From Oscillospiraceae bacterium (lineage in GTDB: Bacteria; Bacillota; Clostridia; Oscillospirales; Ruminococcaceae), in the NCBI GenBank assembly GCA_016302655.1, contig JAEDNF010000061.1, positions 1-8,378 on the forward strand: a stretch of 8,378 bases of DNA, written 5' to 3'. The notes beneath the pieces were generated by a model. It saw only the letters and a list, made by a program, of their open reading frames with translations, made no database searches and was not told where the DNA came from. Of the stretch, positions 7,206 through 8,378 are shown piece after piece. The position numbers and the translations under genes were made by a program. Each line of letters starts with the position of its first letter. Within the stretch, counting starts at the first letter, position 1.

Positions 7206-8378
7206 TTGATACTTAAGAATGATATGTCTGCCGGATATCTTAAATCGCTCTCAGCTGACGACAGGCGTAAGCTTTGCTCAGAGATAAGACATCTACTTGT
7301 AAAGACCGTCACGGACAACGGCGGTCATCTTGCTTCAAATCTCGGTACCGTTGAGCTCACGGTAGCTATGCATACGGTTTTTGATACTCCTAAGGATAAG
7401 TTCGTGTTCGATGTGGGGCATCAGGCTTACACACATAAGATAATTACAGGCAGAGCAGGAAAAATGAATACGCTTCGCTGTGAAGGCGGTCTGTCGGGTT
7501 TTCCTAAATCCGAAGAGTCGTCTCACGATGCTTTTCTCGGAGGACACAGCAGTATCTCTATATCTGCCGCACTCGGAATAGCAGAGGCTATGAAGCTGAA
7601 AGGTGATGACCACAGCGTTGTTGCTGTTATTGGCGACGGTGCTCTCACAGGCGGTGAAGCCTATGAAGGCCTTAACAATGCAGGCAAGAGCGAAACAAAT
7701 TTGATCGTTGTATTAAATGATAACGAGATGTCTATTTCCAAGAATACCGGCGCATTAGCGCTTTATCTTGCTCAGATTCGCTCTACACGAAAATATTATA
7801 CCACCAAAACATCGGTAAAGAATATCCTCGAAAAGACTCCGCTAATCGGTAAAAGTCTCGGTAAGGCAGCTAAAGATACAAAACAGCTTATCAAATTTGC
7901 GATATATCATTCTAATCTGTTTGAGAATTTCGGATTTAAATATCTCGGCCCTATAGACGGTCATAATCTTGATGAGCTTATTGAAGCGCTGATGGTAGCA
8001 AAAATGATGAATAAGCCTTGTCTTGTTCATATTTACACGAAAAAAGGAAAAGGCTATAAGCCTGCCGAAGAAAACTCGGGTGAATATCACGGTCTTTCTC
8101 CCCGTTCACAGACAGGTTCGGGCGTGTCTTTTTCCGATTCTTTCGGCTCATCGTTATTATCACTTGCCCAAAATGATGATAGAATATGTGCGGTAACTGC
8201 CGCCATGAAATACGGTACAGGACTTCAGCACTTTGCAAAAGCCTATCCCGACCGATTTTTCGATGTCGGTATAGCAGAAGAACACGCAGTAACATTCTGT
8301 GCAGGACTTGCTTCTCAGGGGATGCTCCCCGTGTTTGCGGTTTATTCTTCTTTTTTACAGCGTGCGTATGACCAGATT
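7206..8378 (+). CDS. dxs: 1-deoxy-D-xylulose-5-phosphate synthase, partial (C-terminus beyond the right edge)
   Basis: DXS condenses pyruvate and glyceraldehyde 3-phosphate with thiamine diphosphate, the first and flux-setting step of the MEP isoprenoid pathway. The frame is open for 391 codons to the edge, out of about 600-630. GGHLASNLG (39-47, catalytic His41), DVGHQAYTHK, GHSSISISAALG, the thiamine/Mg motif GDGALTGG (143-150) with Asn173, NEMSIS, YLGPIDGHN, KGKGY and DVGIAEEHAVTF are present. Glu358 is the counterpart of the proton-shuttling Glu of E. coli DXS. The start is TTG at 7206, with AGGAGAT (7194-7200) five bases upstream; the first internal ATG (7224) is too close to conserved sequence and has no ribosome site. 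The missing part is the rest of the transketolase pyrimidine-binding domain and the C-terminal domain. It follows the yuiD-like gene by 24 bases. Confidence 0.97.
   Translation, partial: MILKNDMSAGYLKSLSADDRRKLCSEIRHLLVKTVTDNGGHLASNLGTVELTVAMHTVFDTPKDKFVFDVGHQAYTHKIITGRAGKMNTLRCEGGLSGFPKSEESSHDAFLGGHSSISISAALGIAEAMKLKGDDHSVVAVIGDGALTGGEAYEGLNNAGKSETNLIVVLNDNEMSISKNTGALALYLAQIRSTRKYYTTKTSVKNILEKTPLIGKSLGKAAKDTKQLIKFAIYHSNLFENFGFKYLGPIDGHNLDELIEALMVAKMMNKPCLVHIYTKKGKGYKPAEENSGEYHGLSPRSQTGSGVSFSDSFGSSLLSLAQNDDRICAVTAAMKYGTGLQHFAKAYPDRFFDVGIAEEHAVTFCAGLASQGMLPVFAVYSSFLQRAYDQI

Noticed and set aside
8186..8371. Separate 61-residue plus-strand reading frame near the right edge
   Set aside because: It overlaps dxs in another frame, while the dxs frame there carries the conserved DVGIAEEHAVTF motif.

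Overview
The window looks like ordinary core chromosome of a spore-forming, low-to-medium GC member of the Bacillota. It is most likely a Clostridia member of the Ruminococcus/Oscillospiraceae kind. This rests on a SpoVS gene, a YmdB-type phosphodiesterase, and an Asp23-nusB-xseA-xseB-ispA-dxs gene order that matches the Bacillus/Clostridium arrangement. Shine-Dalgarno sites and TTG starts also fit. I found no mobile element, CRISPR array, phage gene or defence system.

Layout. Positions 1-51 hold the 5' part of an initiator tRNA(Met) on the minus strand, read out of the window, with a near-perfect sigma-70 promoter at 84-112. The AT-rich gap 52-372 separates it from a plus-strand run. That run is purA (adenylosuccinate synthetase), a ymdB-like gene with a TTG start, and spoVS, closed by a strong intrinsic terminator at 2765-2797. 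A lone uncharacterised gene follows (2850-3374, 174 residues). A promoter region with three TATAAT boxes then leads into a tight operon: an Asp23/YqhY-family gene, nusB, xseA, xseB, ispA, a YuiD-type 'divergent PAP2' membrane protein gene, and dxs, which is cut by the right edge.

How the genes work together. The first unit joins AMP synthesis to two genes tied to developmental and RNA control in Bacillus. The second unit holds a transcription antitermination factor (NusB), both subunits of exonuclease VII, and two isoprenoid genes. Dxs supplies the first step of the MEP pathway. IspA makes farnesyl diphosphate, the precursor of undecaprenyl carriers and quinone or heme side chains. The small membrane protein between them has the conserved motifs of the divergent PAP2 family and may act on prenyl phosphates; that role is inference.

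Four genes lie outside simple start-to-stop ATG reading: ymdB (TTG), xseA (overlaps nusB), xseB (58 residues) and dxs (TTG start, open at the edge). The least explained items are the 174-residue gene, a possible sigma-H promoter before spoVS, and several inverted repeats in leaders.
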